Shown here: positions 42,802 through 53,332 of the stretch, piece by piece | How positions within the stretch are numbered: position 1 is the first letter of the stretch | Layout: each line of letters opens with the position of its first letter | Source: Ga0077536 sp943370145 | Lineage (GTDB): Bacteria; Pseudomonadota; Gammaproteobacteria; Ga0077536 | Direction of reading: 5' to 3' | NCBI GenBank assembly: GCA_943370145.1 | Contig: CALRPY020000007.1 | Span: 39,530-103,529, forward strand | Length of the DNA: 64,000 nucleotides | Made by a program: the position numbers and the translations under genes | The notes under the pieces: model-generated | What the model saw: the letters and a program-made list of their open reading frames with translations, nothing else | What the model was told of the DNA's origin: nothing | Database searches by the model: none

Positions 42802-43863
42802 TTAGTCAGTGCCGCCGGACTCTGCGGTCGACTTCAGCATTGTCGCCAGCCGACTGGTGAACTGGACGGCGCCCGCGCGATTGAGGTGGCCCGGGTTTGC
42901 AAAGAACTCGCCCGCCAGCATGTCAGCGACATCGAATTCGAACATCGCCACGCCGCGTGCAACCAGTTCGTTCTTGATTCGGGCGTAGGGACTGTCTGGT
43001 CCCCCTGGCTCGCCTGCAAATGGATTGGCCCCTCGCAACGACGGGGTCAGGAACACGTTAACCGCGACGTTGCTCGCTTGAAGCTGTTCGATGGTGGCCC
43101 AGAAACATTCCAGCACCTCTGGATCGGGTGGTGGATGGCGCGTGTCGGCGTTCTGTCTTGCGACCTGCGCTGCATCCTGGTTCGTCACCTCGTCGGCCGC
43201 GCGGAAACCGCTGGTCTCCCGCGCGCCGCCTCCCCAGCTCTCGACCTCGTCGGTCGAGGCCTCGATGAATCGAAGCAGCTTGGCCGGTTCCTGCAGGGTC
43301 CGGAGGCTGTCGGTATATCCCCAGAGCCGGATGCGGGAGCGAAGCCAGTCTCTGTAGCGTCCGTGGTCAAGCAGCCGGGCGGGTTCATCGAAAAAAACCT
43401 CGTACCCAAGGCCGCCCGTCCGTTGGAGAAAGCCCTCGTCCAGCCCGAACAGAACCCGCTCGATGCGCCCTTGGCCGAAACTATCGCGTGCCGCTAGGCG
43501 TGCGACAACGCCTTCCATGTTGCAGGCCTCAGCGCCTGGCAGCCCCAGATTGAACGCCTTGAGCCCGACCTCTTGCTGAAGCACGCCAGGGTGAAATCCG
43601 TTGTCGACACGACTGTTTCCCACGGCAATCACCGCTCTGGGGTCGGCTTCCAGCGCCAGCAGCTTGTCCATGGCTCGACCCGCCGCAAACACCGAGCGAT
43701 AGCGGTAGAGGAAAGAGTCCGTATGCAGGAAGGCTTCGACGCCTGCGAGGAGCAACGCAGCGATCGCAAGCCCCGCGAACGGCACCCGCCATTGGGCCCG
43801 GGATCCATCAGCGGGTGTCGCCGGGATGCTGCCGGTCCGTGAACCTGTCAGGGCTTCATTCAT
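42802..43863 (-). CDS. SGNH/GDSL-like membrane-anchored hydrolase or acetyltransferase
   Basis: 353 aa from the ATG at 43863; an upstream 26-codon extension is poor. An N-terminal helix (PFAGLAIAALLLAGVEAFLH) anchors a periplasmic domain. The SGNH block I is VIAVGNSRVDNGFHPG (GNS), a mid-domain VLFGLDEGFL and the C-terminal NPGHLNRAGAVQF gives the catalytic His. Such proteins next to MBOATs usually transfer acetyl groups to sugars. The gene is in the same orientation as the MBOAT 23 bp downstream. A 423-bp gap precedes it. Confidence 0.75.
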   Translation of the reverse strand: MNEALTGSRTGSIPATPADGSRAQWRVPFAGLAIAALLLAGVEAFLHTDSFLYRYRSVFAAGRAMDKLLALEADPRAVIAVGNSRVDNGFHPGVLQQEVGLKAFNLGLPGAEACNMEGVVARLAARDSFGQGRIERVLFGLDEGFLQRTGGLGYEVFFDEPARLLDHGRYRDWLRSRIRLWGYTDSLRTLQEPAKLLRFIEASTDEVESWGGGARETSGFRAADEVTNQDAAQVARQNADTRHPPPDPEVLECFWATIEQLQASNVAVNVFLTPSLRGANPFAGEPGGPDSPYARIKNELVARGVAMFEFDVADMLAGEFFANPGHLNRAGAVQFTSRLATMLKSTAESGGTD

Positions 43864-44286
43864 CCTGATTGCGCCCTCAATGGCGGTGGTATTGCAGCTT
43901 ATCGCGTCAGATCGAACTCGATGTGGCCGAAAACGCATCAATTTGTGTCAGGCAGGAACCGAAACAGCAAGCGAGCGGGTTGCTTCCGCTCACTGAAACC
44001 AGTTCACATAACTGCCGGGACATATAATCGGTAACTGTGTGGAAAGACTTGACGAACCACCAGCTACGAAACTGCTTCGGGTTCCTGATGGTCAGTCCAC
44101 ACTGCCATCCCCCCTCAACTGCTCGTATACACCACTCCACGCCAGTTTGGGGCACCCGCTCCGCAAGCAAGGATGCTTCTGGCAAGGGGGATTCGGGCTC
44201 ACCGAGTTTTCCAGCATATTTTTGGCAGTCGGCCTGCTCCGGTATCGTATTTGATTGATCACGTATGCCGGTTGTCATGGAGCGCA
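43864..44286. other. 423-bp gap of lower GC, no gene seen
   Basis: Between two leftward SGNH genes. Base composition is visibly less GC-rich than the neighbouring genes. It holds a TATAAT on the + strand at 44023-44028 with a TTCACA 14 bp upstream, too short a spacer for a normal promoter. Short frames on both strands (for example 44037-44258) show no known protein. It may be a decayed gene or a regulatory region. Confidence 0.4.
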
Positions 44287-45333
44287 TCAACGTGCAAGAA
44301 CCGCGGCGATTTCGGCCGCGACCAGGGCGGTTGCCTCTCGGTTCCAGTGAGCATCTAGCGGTGAGACTTCAAGATAGCGCCCACTGGTGGCAAGGTATGC
44401 CCCAAACGATGGAGCCGTGTCGATCACCTCCGCGCCATTTGCACGCGCCAGCGCCATGATCTGATCGCGGGGCGCGTCGCTGGGCGGCTCGCCGCGCTTG
44501 AGCGCGACGCGATCGCAGTCAAAGACCATCAGCAGGCGCCCGCCTCGATAGGGGGTAATGTGTGAGAAGAACACTTCGGCTACTCGTGCCAACTCCTCAG
44601 GGCTGTAATCCTTCGTCACGGGTGCGACTGTCGAAGTTGGCGAGACGCTGCCGCCAGCTTTTCCGCGAAGTGACCTCATATTGGCCAGGGTCTGCCGTCC
44701 GCGCTTGACCGGATCGAAACCAAGGTGCCCGACCAGGTATTGCATCAACGCTGAATGTCGCGCGTAAAGCTTGAATGCGGAGGCTGGCGGCTGCAACTCG
44801 GTGCGCAGTGAGGCAGTGGCGCGATCAAGGCACGGGCCGTGGATGTTGCCTGAGCCACAATAGGCCTGACGAACGTCGCCACGTTCCAGAACGATCACAA
44901 AATCGCGAACGTGGAGGTGCTCGGCCGCGTAGCGCACTCGCTCCGCGTAATCGAGCAGGCTCGACCCAGGTCCGCCCATGGCATATACGGGGCGTTCGCC
45001 AAGCAGTTCCTGCAATCGGCTTCCGACGCGCTCCGCGTCCGGCAGCATGGAACCGTCAACGAAGCTGTCGCCGATCAGCACCACGGCATTGGGGTTGGGC
45101 CTAAAGTCTCGTGAAGCAAGAAATCCGAGGTTGTTTGCTTCATGTTGCTGCGGCTGACTGAAATCCCAGCCCCAGGAAGTGCGGAATCGGTGCCCGGGGC
45201 GATAGGTGATGATTGAGGGGTCGATGTGGTAGCCGGTATCGGAATAGGTGCTTGTAGGCAATACCCTCAGCACGCATTCAATGCCCGCCAGCATGGCTAG
45301 GAAGCCGAACAACATCATGACCAGGCGGCGCAT
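44287..45333 (-). CDS. SGNH/GDSL-family secreted esterase or acetyltransferase
   Basis: 348 aa from the ATG at 45333, just 4 bp after the upstream MBOAT stop; the 17 extra upstream codons would overlap that gene. N-terminal helix LVMMLFGFLAMLAGIECVLRV acts as anchor. Classical GDSL block I in VVLIGDSFVDGSML near residue 82, a mid-domain GGPGSS that may form the oxyanion Gly, and DAHWNREATAL near residue 330 with the Asp-x-His pair. It is probably the partner of the MBOAT at 45338-46828, together acylating a surface sugar. Confidence 0.8.
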   Translation of the reverse strand: MRRLVMMLFGFLAMLAGIECVLRVLPTSTYSDTGYHIDPSIITYRPGHRFRTSWGWDFSQPQQHEANNLGFLASRDFRPNPNAVVLIGDSFVDGSMLPDAERVGSRLQELLGERPVYAMGGPGSSLLDYAERVRYAAEHLHVRDFVIVLERGDVRQAYCGSGNIHGPCLDRATASLRTELQPPASAFKLYARHSALMQYLVGHLGFDPVKRGRQTLANMRSLRGKAGGSVSPTSTVAPVTKDYSPEELARVAEVFFSHITPYRGGRLLMVFDCDRVALKRGEPPSDAPRDQIMALARANGAEVIDTAPSFGAYLATSGRYLEVSPLDAHWNREATALVAAEIAAVLAR

Positions 45334-45337
45334 GGAA

Positions 45338-46828
45338 TCAGAAATTGAAATAAATAAATGGACTAACGGAATCGCGTGCGTCATTGATAACGATCAAGAC
45401 ACTGCACAATACGACCATTGCGCCAAATGCAAACCAAGTGCGGTCGGCGTTCCGTCGGCAGTTCGCCAAAACCTGCTCGCCGAGCACGTTTGAGTTCGGC
45501 AAAGCGACAGCTATGAGGCCGAGTACTGCGCAGTGCGCACCGGCTCCAGAGAGCTGGAGACCCTTGTTCCAGAGTACAGTCGAGTCACCATTCAAGAGCA
45601 CATCGCCGCCTTGTCCTGCCATGGCCGTCAATACTCGCGCGGCCGTTGGGAAATCTGGCGCGCGGAACAATACCCACGCAATCACCACGGCCAGGAAAGT
45701 CAGTGCCCAGGCGCCGATTCGGTAAGGGAGCCAGCCCTCCACCTTGGCCAGGCGTTGCCCCAGCAATGCTCGATAGCCGTGATTGCAGGCCAGGTACAGG
45801 CCGTGAAGCCCGCCCCAGACGACGAACGTCCATTGCGCCCCGTGCCACAAGCCCCCGAGCAACATGGTGATCATCAGGTTCACGTAACGGCGCGAACTGC
45901 CTCTGCGATTGCCCCCGAGGGGAACATAAAGATAATCACGCAGGAAGTTCGACAAGCTGATGTGCCACCGTCGCCAAAATTCCGAGATGTTCAGTGCCCG
46001 GTACGGGGAATTGAAGTTGTATGGCAGGCGAACGTTGAAAAGCAGTGACAGACCCACTGCCATGTCTGAATAACCTGAAAAGTCGAAGTAAAGTTGAAAG
46101 GTGTAGGCAAGTGCACCGGCCCAGCCCTCGGCGAGCGACAGCGCAGTGCCGGTCTGAGCCGCATCGAAGATGGCATCGGCATATGGGCTCACCCCGTCCG
46201 CCAGCACCACTTTTTTTGCCAGGCCGATGGCGAAAATGGTCAATCCAGCAGCGATGTGAGCGGGCTCGATGCGATAGGTTTTGGCCTCGGCGAATTGAGG
46301 CATCATCTGAGCGTGATGCAGTACAGGTCCGGCCACGAGGTGTGGAAAATAAGTGACGAACAAGCCGTAGTGAGCGAAGCGGTATTCCTTCAGACCTTTT
46401 TGCCACGCATCGGCCAAAAAAGCGATTTGGGTGAAACTGAAAAAGGAAATGCCAATCGGCAAAGTAATCGGGGCCAGATGCCAGTTGCTACCAAGCACCG
46501 TATTCAGGGAATCGACGAGGAAATTGGCGTACTTGAACCACGACAGCAGCCCGAGATTGAACACGATGCCGATAACCAGCAAAGCCTTGCCTCGTGGTTT
46601 GAGCCCGGCACCGACCGCCGCTGCGATTGCGTGACCGATGGTGAAGTTGACGATGATCGAGCCCATGAGGAGGGCGACAAAGGTCGGCATCCAGTAGCCG
46701 TAGAAGAACAGCGAAGCCAGGAATAGCCAGGTCGCCGCCGCGCGCGGCGACCAGCGGCCGAGCAGGAAAAACCCGCCGAACACCGCAGGTAAGAAGCCGA
46801 GCGCAAAGGCAAGCGTGGTGAAGAGCAT
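45338..46828 (-). CDS. MBOAT family membrane O-acyltransferase (paralogue of the one at 8095)
   Basis: 496 aa, about ten transmembrane helices. It shares long identical stretches with the MBOAT at 8095-9630: VLHHAQMMPQFAEAKTYR versus VLHHGEMMPQFAKPSIYR, the LYVPLGGNRRG block, and TMLLGGLWHGAQWTFVVWG with catalytic His. This points to duplication of one ancestral gene into two polysaccharide modules. It is 4 bp upstream of its SGNH partner. Function: transfer of acyl (probably acetyl) groups across the membrane for polysaccharide decoration. Confidence 0.92.
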   Translation of the reverse strand: MLFTTLAFALGFLPAVFGGFFLLGRWSPRAAATWLFLASLFFYGYWMPTFVALLMGSIIVNFTIGHAIAAAVGAGLKPRGKALLVIGIVFNLGLLSWFKYANFLVDSLNTVLGSNWHLAPITLPIGISFFSFTQIAFLADAWQKGLKEYRFAHYGLFVTYFPHLVAGPVLHHAQMMPQFAEAKTYRIEPAHIAAGLTIFAIGLAKKVVLADGVSPYADAIFDAAQTGTALSLAEGWAGALAYTFQLYFDFSGYSDMAVGLSLLFNVRLPYNFNSPYRALNISEFWRRWHISLSNFLRDYLYVPLGGNRRGSSRRYVNLMITMLLGGLWHGAQWTFVVWGGLHGLYLACNHGYRALLGQRLAKVEGWLPYRIGAWALTFLAVVIAWVLFRAPDFPTAARVLTAMAGQGGDVLLNGDSTVLWNKGLQLSGAGAHCAVLGLIAVALPNSNVLGEQVLANCRRNADRTWFAFGAMVVLCSVLIVINDARDSVSPFIYFNF

Positions 46829-47179
46829 TGTGGTCGAGCGTGAGTCTGCCCGCAGCTGGTTATTTGAAGTCTAGGCTGGATGGCGGCCGCAAGGCCGATG
46901 TCTTGAACCGGCCTGGCGTGCGGTAGCTTCCAAACAATGCGTAATCGAGAGCCTGGCACAAATGCCTTGTGCCAGGACCCAAGGCGGTCTGCACAACTGC
47001 GATGGCAGTCCGCAGGCCTGCTTGGGTGTCAGCGCAGCGCCGACTTGCGTCAACCGCACCGCTGCCCCTCGCCTGCGAGCAGTCGAGGGGGAGACGGAAC
47101 GACTGATATTTCCGCTTGAACCAAAGCGCAGCGCCGGTGAATTCCACTCCCACCGCCCCCAGTCTGGATAGAGAGGTTG
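46829..47179. other. 351-bp intergenic region with inverted repeats
   Basis: Separates the fdhA stop from the MBOAT start, both leftward. No credible gene. It contains the strong hairpin listed separately and a second stem CCCCTCG (47065-47071) / CGAGGGG (47084-47090). One or both could end fdh operon transcription; the region must also hold the promoter of the acylation island. Confidence 0.5.
46952..46976. repeat. Perfect 10-bp inverted repeat downstream of fdhA
   Basis: CCTGGCACAA (46952-46961) and TTGTGCCAGG (46967-46976) separated by 5 nt. It forms a stable hairpin about 200 bp after the fdhA stop. There is no T-run on either side, so it is not a classical intrinsic terminator; it could be an RNA-stabilising hairpin or a protein-binding site. 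Confidence 0.6.
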
Positions 47180-49956
47180 TTAGATCGCGCTCGCGACCTC
47201 CACCGCCAAGTCCCGCTCCGGCGCCTCCGCCGGCGCAATCCTCACTGCACAGAACTTGAACTCCGGAATCTTCCCGAACGGGTCCAGTTCCTCCACCGTC
47301 AGCAGGTTCGCGGCGGCTTCCACGTAGCAGAAGGCCATGAACAGGGTGCCGGGCTGGACGTTGGTGTCCCGGCGGACGCGGGCGGTGAGGTGTCCTCGAC
47401 GGGACTCGACGCGGACGTAACCCTCGGGCTCGATGCCGGCGGCGCGCATGTTGGCCGGGTTCACGCTGATCACGGGTTCCGGCTCGATGGCGTTCAGGAC
47501 GGACGCGTTCCGCGTCATGCTGCCGGTGTGCCAGTGCTCGAGCTGGCGGCCGGTGATGAAGACCAGCGGGTAGTTGGCATCCGGCAGTTCGGCGGCGCGC
47601 GAGTAGTGCGCGGGCACGAACTTGCCGCGGCCGCTCGGGGTCGGGAAGCCGGTCTGGAAGAGGATGGGCTGGCCGGGGTCGCCGACTTCCTCGCAAGGGT
47701 AGGTCACGGAGTGCTCGGTCTCGAGCCGTTCCCAAGTGATGCCGGCGATGCTCGGCGCCGCCTTGCGCATTTCATCAAAGACCTCGCGCGGATGGGCGTA
47801 GTGCCAGTCGAGACCCAGTTCGCGGGCCAGCGCCTGGATGATCCACAGGTCCTCGCGCGCGGCGCCCGGCGGCTTGATGGCTTGGCGGCCCAGCTGCACG
47901 CGGCGGTCGGTGTTGGTGAAGGTGCCGGTCTTCTCGGGGAAGGCCGAGGCCGGCAGGATGACGTCGGCGAAGCCGGCGGTCTCGGTGAAGAAGATGTCCT
48001 GCACGACAAGATGTTCAAGCGCGGCGAGCGCGGCGCGCGCGTGGTTCAGGTTCGGGTCCGACATCGCGGGGTTCTCGCCCATGATGTACATGCCGCGCAC
48101 CTTGTGCTCGTGGATCGCGTGCATGATTTCGACGACGGTGAGGCCGGGCTTCGGGTCGAGCTTCGTGCCCCACAGCGCCTCGAACTTCGCGCGCACGCGG
48201 TCGTCGTCGACGCGCTGGTAGTCCGGGTAGACCATCGGGATGAGGCCTACGTCGGACGCGCCCTGCACGTTGTTCTGCCCGCGCAGCGGATGCAGGCCGG
48301 TGCCGGGGCGGCCGATCTGCCCGCACAGCAGCGCGAGCGAGATCAGGCAGCGCGCGTTGTCGGTGCCGTGGATGTGCTGGGAGATCCCCATGCCCCAGAA
48401 GATCATCGAGCCGCGTGAGGTCGCGTACAGCCGCGCAACCTCGCGCAGCGTGTCCGCCGGAATGCCGCAGATTGCCGCGACCTTCTCGGGCGGGTAGTCC
48501 GCGACACACTGCTTGAGCTCATCGAAGCCTTCGGTGTTGCGCTCGATGTAGGCCTGGTCCTGCAGCCCTTCCTCGATGATCGTGTGCATCATCGCGTTCA
48601 GCATCGGCACGTCGGTGTCCGGCCGGAATTGAAGGAAGTGCGTGGCGTGGCGTGCGAGATCGGAACCGTAGGGGTCCATCAGCACCAGCTTCTTGCCGGC
48701 CTTGGTCGCGTTCTTCATGAAGGTCGCGGCCACCGGGTGGTTGACCGTGGGCCGGGCGCCGATGATGACGATGACCTCGGCCTCCGCGACGTCTTCGACC
48801 TGGTTCGACACCGCGCCCGAGCCGATGGTCTCGAGCAGGGCGGCGACGGAGGACGCATGGCACAGCCGCGTGCAGTGGTCGACGTTGTTGGTGCCGAAAC
48901 CCGTGCGCACCAGTTTCTGGAAGAGATAGGCCTCTTCGTTCGAGCCTTTCGCGGAGCCGAAGCCGGCGAGCGCATTCGGGCCGTGCTGGTCGCGGATGCG
49001 GCGCAGGCCTTCGCCGGCGCGCGCCAGCGCTTCCTCCCAGGTCGCGACGCGGAAGTGCTGCATGCGCTCGGCGGGCGGGATCAGCGCGGCCGATTTCGGC
49101 GCGTCGTCGCGGCGGATGAGCGGCACCGTCAGCCGGTCTTCGTGGTGCACGTAGTCGAAGCCGTAACGGCCCTTCACGCACAGGCGGCTGTGGTTCGACG
49201 GGCCGTCGCGGCCATCGACGTAGACGATGCGTTCGTCCTTGACGTTGAATTTCAGGAGGCAACCCACGCCGCAGTAGGGGCAGGCGGATTCGACCGCGCG
49301 GTCCGGCACGACATCGGCCAGCGGTTGGGCCGGCATCAGCGCGCCGGTGGGGCAGGCCTGCACGCACTCGCCACAGCTGACGCAGCTGCTGTCGCCCATC
49401 GGGTCGTCGAGGTCGAAGACGATCGCCGAATGCGAGCCGCGGAAAGCGTAGCCGATGACGTCGTTGACCTGCTCCTCGCGGCAGGCGCGCACGCAGCGCG
49501 TGCACTGGATGCAGGCGGAGAGGTTCACCGCAATCGCCGGGTTCGTGAGATCGCACGCGGGCTCCGCGCGCCGCGCGAAGCGGCTGAGGCCGACCTCGAG
49601 TTCGGATACCCAGTGGTCGAGTTCCGAGCGCGGCGTGAACGGGGAATGCCCGCCGGCCGGCATGTCCGACTTCAGCAGTTCCAGCACCATGCGCTGCGAG
49701 TGGCGCGCGCGTTCGCTCTTGGCCTGCACTTCCATGTCCGGCGTCGGCGCCCGGCAGCAGGATGGCGCCAGCACGCGCTCGCCCTTGATCTCGACGACAC
49801 AGGCGCGGCAGTTGCCATCGGGGCGGTAGCCGTCCTTGTAGCAGAGGTGCGGGATGTCGATGCCGACGCGTTTCGCGGCCTGCAGGATCGTTTCACCTTC
49901 GAGTGCATCGATGGCCTTGCCGTCCAGCGAGAAGCGAACGGTGCCGAGTGGCTTGT

Positions 49957-49960
<4 letters not shown>
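47180..49960 (-). CDS. fdhA: NAD-dependent formate dehydrogenase, molybdopterin (Mo/W) subunit
   Basis: 926 aa from the ATG at 49960 overlapping the fdhB stop (ATGA). Domains in order: plant-type 2Fe-2S (Cys40, 51, 54, 68/69), two 4Fe-4S (Cys150/153/156/160 and 193/196/199/203), then the bis-MGD catalytic domain with its 4Fe-4S at CPYCGVGC (Cys227/230/234 and Cys261). The active-site metal ligand is Cys367 in TRLCHASS, so it is a Cys and not a Sec enzyme. This layout and size resemble Fdh1A of Methylobacterium. It oxidises formate to CO2 and passes electrons to the FdhB flavin subunit, giving NADH. Cytoplasmic. Last gene of the fhc-fdh operon. Confidence 0.95.
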
Positions 49961-51615
<1,655 letters not shown>

Positions 51616-51620
51616 GTGCG

Positions 51621-52439
51621 TCAACCCAGAACGAGGATTTCGCCGAGCCCGGCGGCGCCCGCGTCGCCAACCCAGCGTTCGACCGCGCCGACCTGCGCGA
51701 GTCGTTTGCGCCACGCGCTCTTCAGGCCGGCAACGTGCCGGACCAGCAGTTGCGTGAAGGCGAGCTCGTAGCGGCCTGTCGAGACGAAGTTCCCGCCGAG
51801 ATCGGCCGGTGCCGCCAGCAGTGCGATCGTGCCACGGCGCATGCCGCTGCCGATGCCGGACGCGACCTCGCCCAGCACGACGATGCTGCCGGCGATCATC
51901 TGGCTGCCGCAGTAGCGCCCGGCGTTGCCGCCGATCACGATGAGGCCGCGCCGCATGCGGTCGCCAACGCGCGCGCCGGCGTGCCTGCCGACGAGCAGCG
52001 TGCCGCCCTTCATGCCGGACACCGCGCCGGGAACTGCCGAGGCCGCGAAATCGCCGATGCTGCCGACGACGTCGATGAGCCCGCCGCGCATGCTGGCCGC
52101 GACGCCATCGCCCGCGTCGCCTTTGACCAGCAGCGTGCCACCGCGCATGTCGGCGCCCAGCCAGTGCCCGCAGTCGCCCTGCACGCGGAGCAACCCGGCG
52201 GCCATGCCTGAGCCCACACGTTGCAGGCGCGGCGTGGCGTCGTGGATCTCGAGTTCGTCGCCACCCGCCGCGCCGTCGATCTCGAACAGGTCGCCCAGCG
52301 GCACCGCACGCGCGCCCTGGCGCAGGCGCAGGCGCTTGATCTCGGCCAGGCGCAGGGGCTTCAGCGCGTCCGGCGTGATGCCACTCATGTCGATGTCGAA
52401 GTCGGGCGCCGCGGCGAGGCGTAGGGAAAGCGCGCTCAT
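51621..52439 (-). CDS. fhcC: Formyltransferase/hydrolase complex subunit C
   Basis: 272 aa from the ATG at 52439, overlapping the fhcD stop. It is built of glycine-rich beta-helix repeats such as MRGGTLLVKGDAGDGVAASMRGG, MKGGTLLVGRHAGARVGDRM and MRRGLIVIGGNAGRYCGSQM, the hallmark of FwdC/FmdC and the C-terminal domain of glutamate synthase. FhcC is a structural subunit of the Fhc complex, which moves the formyl group from H4MPT to methylofuran and hydrolyses it to formate. Encoded fourth in the fhcB-A-D-C-fdhB-fdhA series. Confidence 0.95.
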   Translation of the reverse strand: MSALSLRLAAAPDFDIDMSGITPDALKPLRLAEIKRLRLRQGARAVPLGDLFEIDGAAGGDELEIHDATPRLQRVGSGMAAGLLRVQGDCGHWLGADMRGGTLLVKGDAGDGVAASMRGGLIDVVGSIGDFAASAVPGAVSGMKGGTLLVGRHAGARVGDRMRRGLIVIGGNAGRYCGSQMIAGSIVVLGEVASGIGSGMRRGTIALLAAPADLGGNFVSTGRYELAFTQLLVRHVAGLKSAWRKRLAQVGAVERWVGDAGAAGLGEILVLG

Positions 52440-53332
52440 TTCAGGATCTGCCGCAGTTTGAAATGGAAGGGGCCGAGGTTGCCGCCGTAGTTGCCGGCGC
52501 TGATCGCGAGGATGCCGCGCTTCGCGCCGAGGGTGCACGCGGCGCGGATGCCGACGCGCGTGGCTTCGTCGATGGCCGCCGACGTCAGCCCGTCGATCAC
52601 GATTTCGAGCACCGCGCCGACCTTGTCCGACAGCGCGGAGTCGACCACGCCGCGCAGCGTCGGGCAGTAGCGATGGTTCGTCGAGGCCGGCAGCGTCTTG
52701 TACTTCGAGCCGACCTTTGAGCCCGAGCGCACCACCCCACCGGGGAAGGGCATGATGACGTCCGGTATCTTGCGCATCGCGGTGATGGCGCGTTCGCTGG
52801 CCGCCAGCGCCTGCGCCTGGTTCCCGGCGAGGATCAGGAAATTGCCGCCGCCGACCGCCTTCGTCACCCGCGTGACGTCCTCGCACAGGAACTCGCCGTC
52901 CATCACCGGCACGCGCCAGTAGCGCTTGCGGCCGAGCTTCTTCGCAATCTGGTAGCCGTCGCCGAAGAAGCGCAGGGTCTTGCCGAGCGGCAGCGGATCG
53001 CCTTCGTCGATGCCCGCATAGCAGGCGCTGGTCGGCGAGGTCAGCACGCACTGGCCGACGCGGTTCTGCAGCTGCTTCGTCAGTTCCTTGTTGCTCATCG
53101 CGAACAGCAGCACAGACACGCCGGGCCGGCCGTCAGGCGTTTCCGACGGCTTCAGCTGTCGTTCGATGCCCGCTTCGCAGCCGCAGGCGATCACGGAGGT
53201 CGCGAAACCGGTCAGCGCGTTCGCCGCGTGGTTCGCCCAGGTGCTGTTGTAGGCGGTGATGATGAGCCGCGTCGCCTTCATCGGGAAGGCTTCGGCAAAG
53301 GTGTCTTCGATGAAAACGCCGTTGATCTTCAT
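52436..53332 (-). CDS. fhcD: Formylmethanofuran:H4MPT formyltransferase (Fhc subunit D)
   Basis: 298 aa from the ATG at 53332, overlapping the fhcA stop (ATGA). The sequence begins MKINGVFIEDTFAEAFPMKATR, the standard Ftr/FhcD start, and carries SVIACGCEAGIER, FFGDGYQIAKK and GNYGGNLGPFHFKL. Length equals that of archaeal Ftr. It transfers formyl from N5-formyl-H4MPT to methylofuran. A much longer in-frame extension overlapping fhcA is not real. Confidence 0.97.
   Translation of the reverse strand: MKINGVFIEDTFAEAFPMKATRLIITAYNSTWANHAANALTGFATSVIACGCEAGIERQLKPSETPDGRPGVSVLLFAMSNKELTKQLQNRVGQCVLTSPTSACYAGIDEGDPLPLGKTLRFFGDGYQIAKKLGRKRYWRVPVMDGEFLCEDVTRVTKAVGGGNFLILAGNQAQALAASERAITAMRKIPDVIMPFPGGVVRSGSKVGSKYKTLPASTNHRYCPTLRGVVDSALSDKVGAVLEIVIDGLTSAAIDEATRVGIRAACTLGAKRGILAISAGNYGGNLGPFHFKLRQILK

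Noticed and set aside
44037..44258. Possible small protein or RNA gene in the gap between SGNH genes
   Set aside because: No family pattern, poor start context, and no tRNA cloverleaf could be drawn.
46860..47735. 291-codon minus frame at the fdhA end
   Set aside because: Overlaps fdhA in another frame with Arg/Pro-rich shadow composition.
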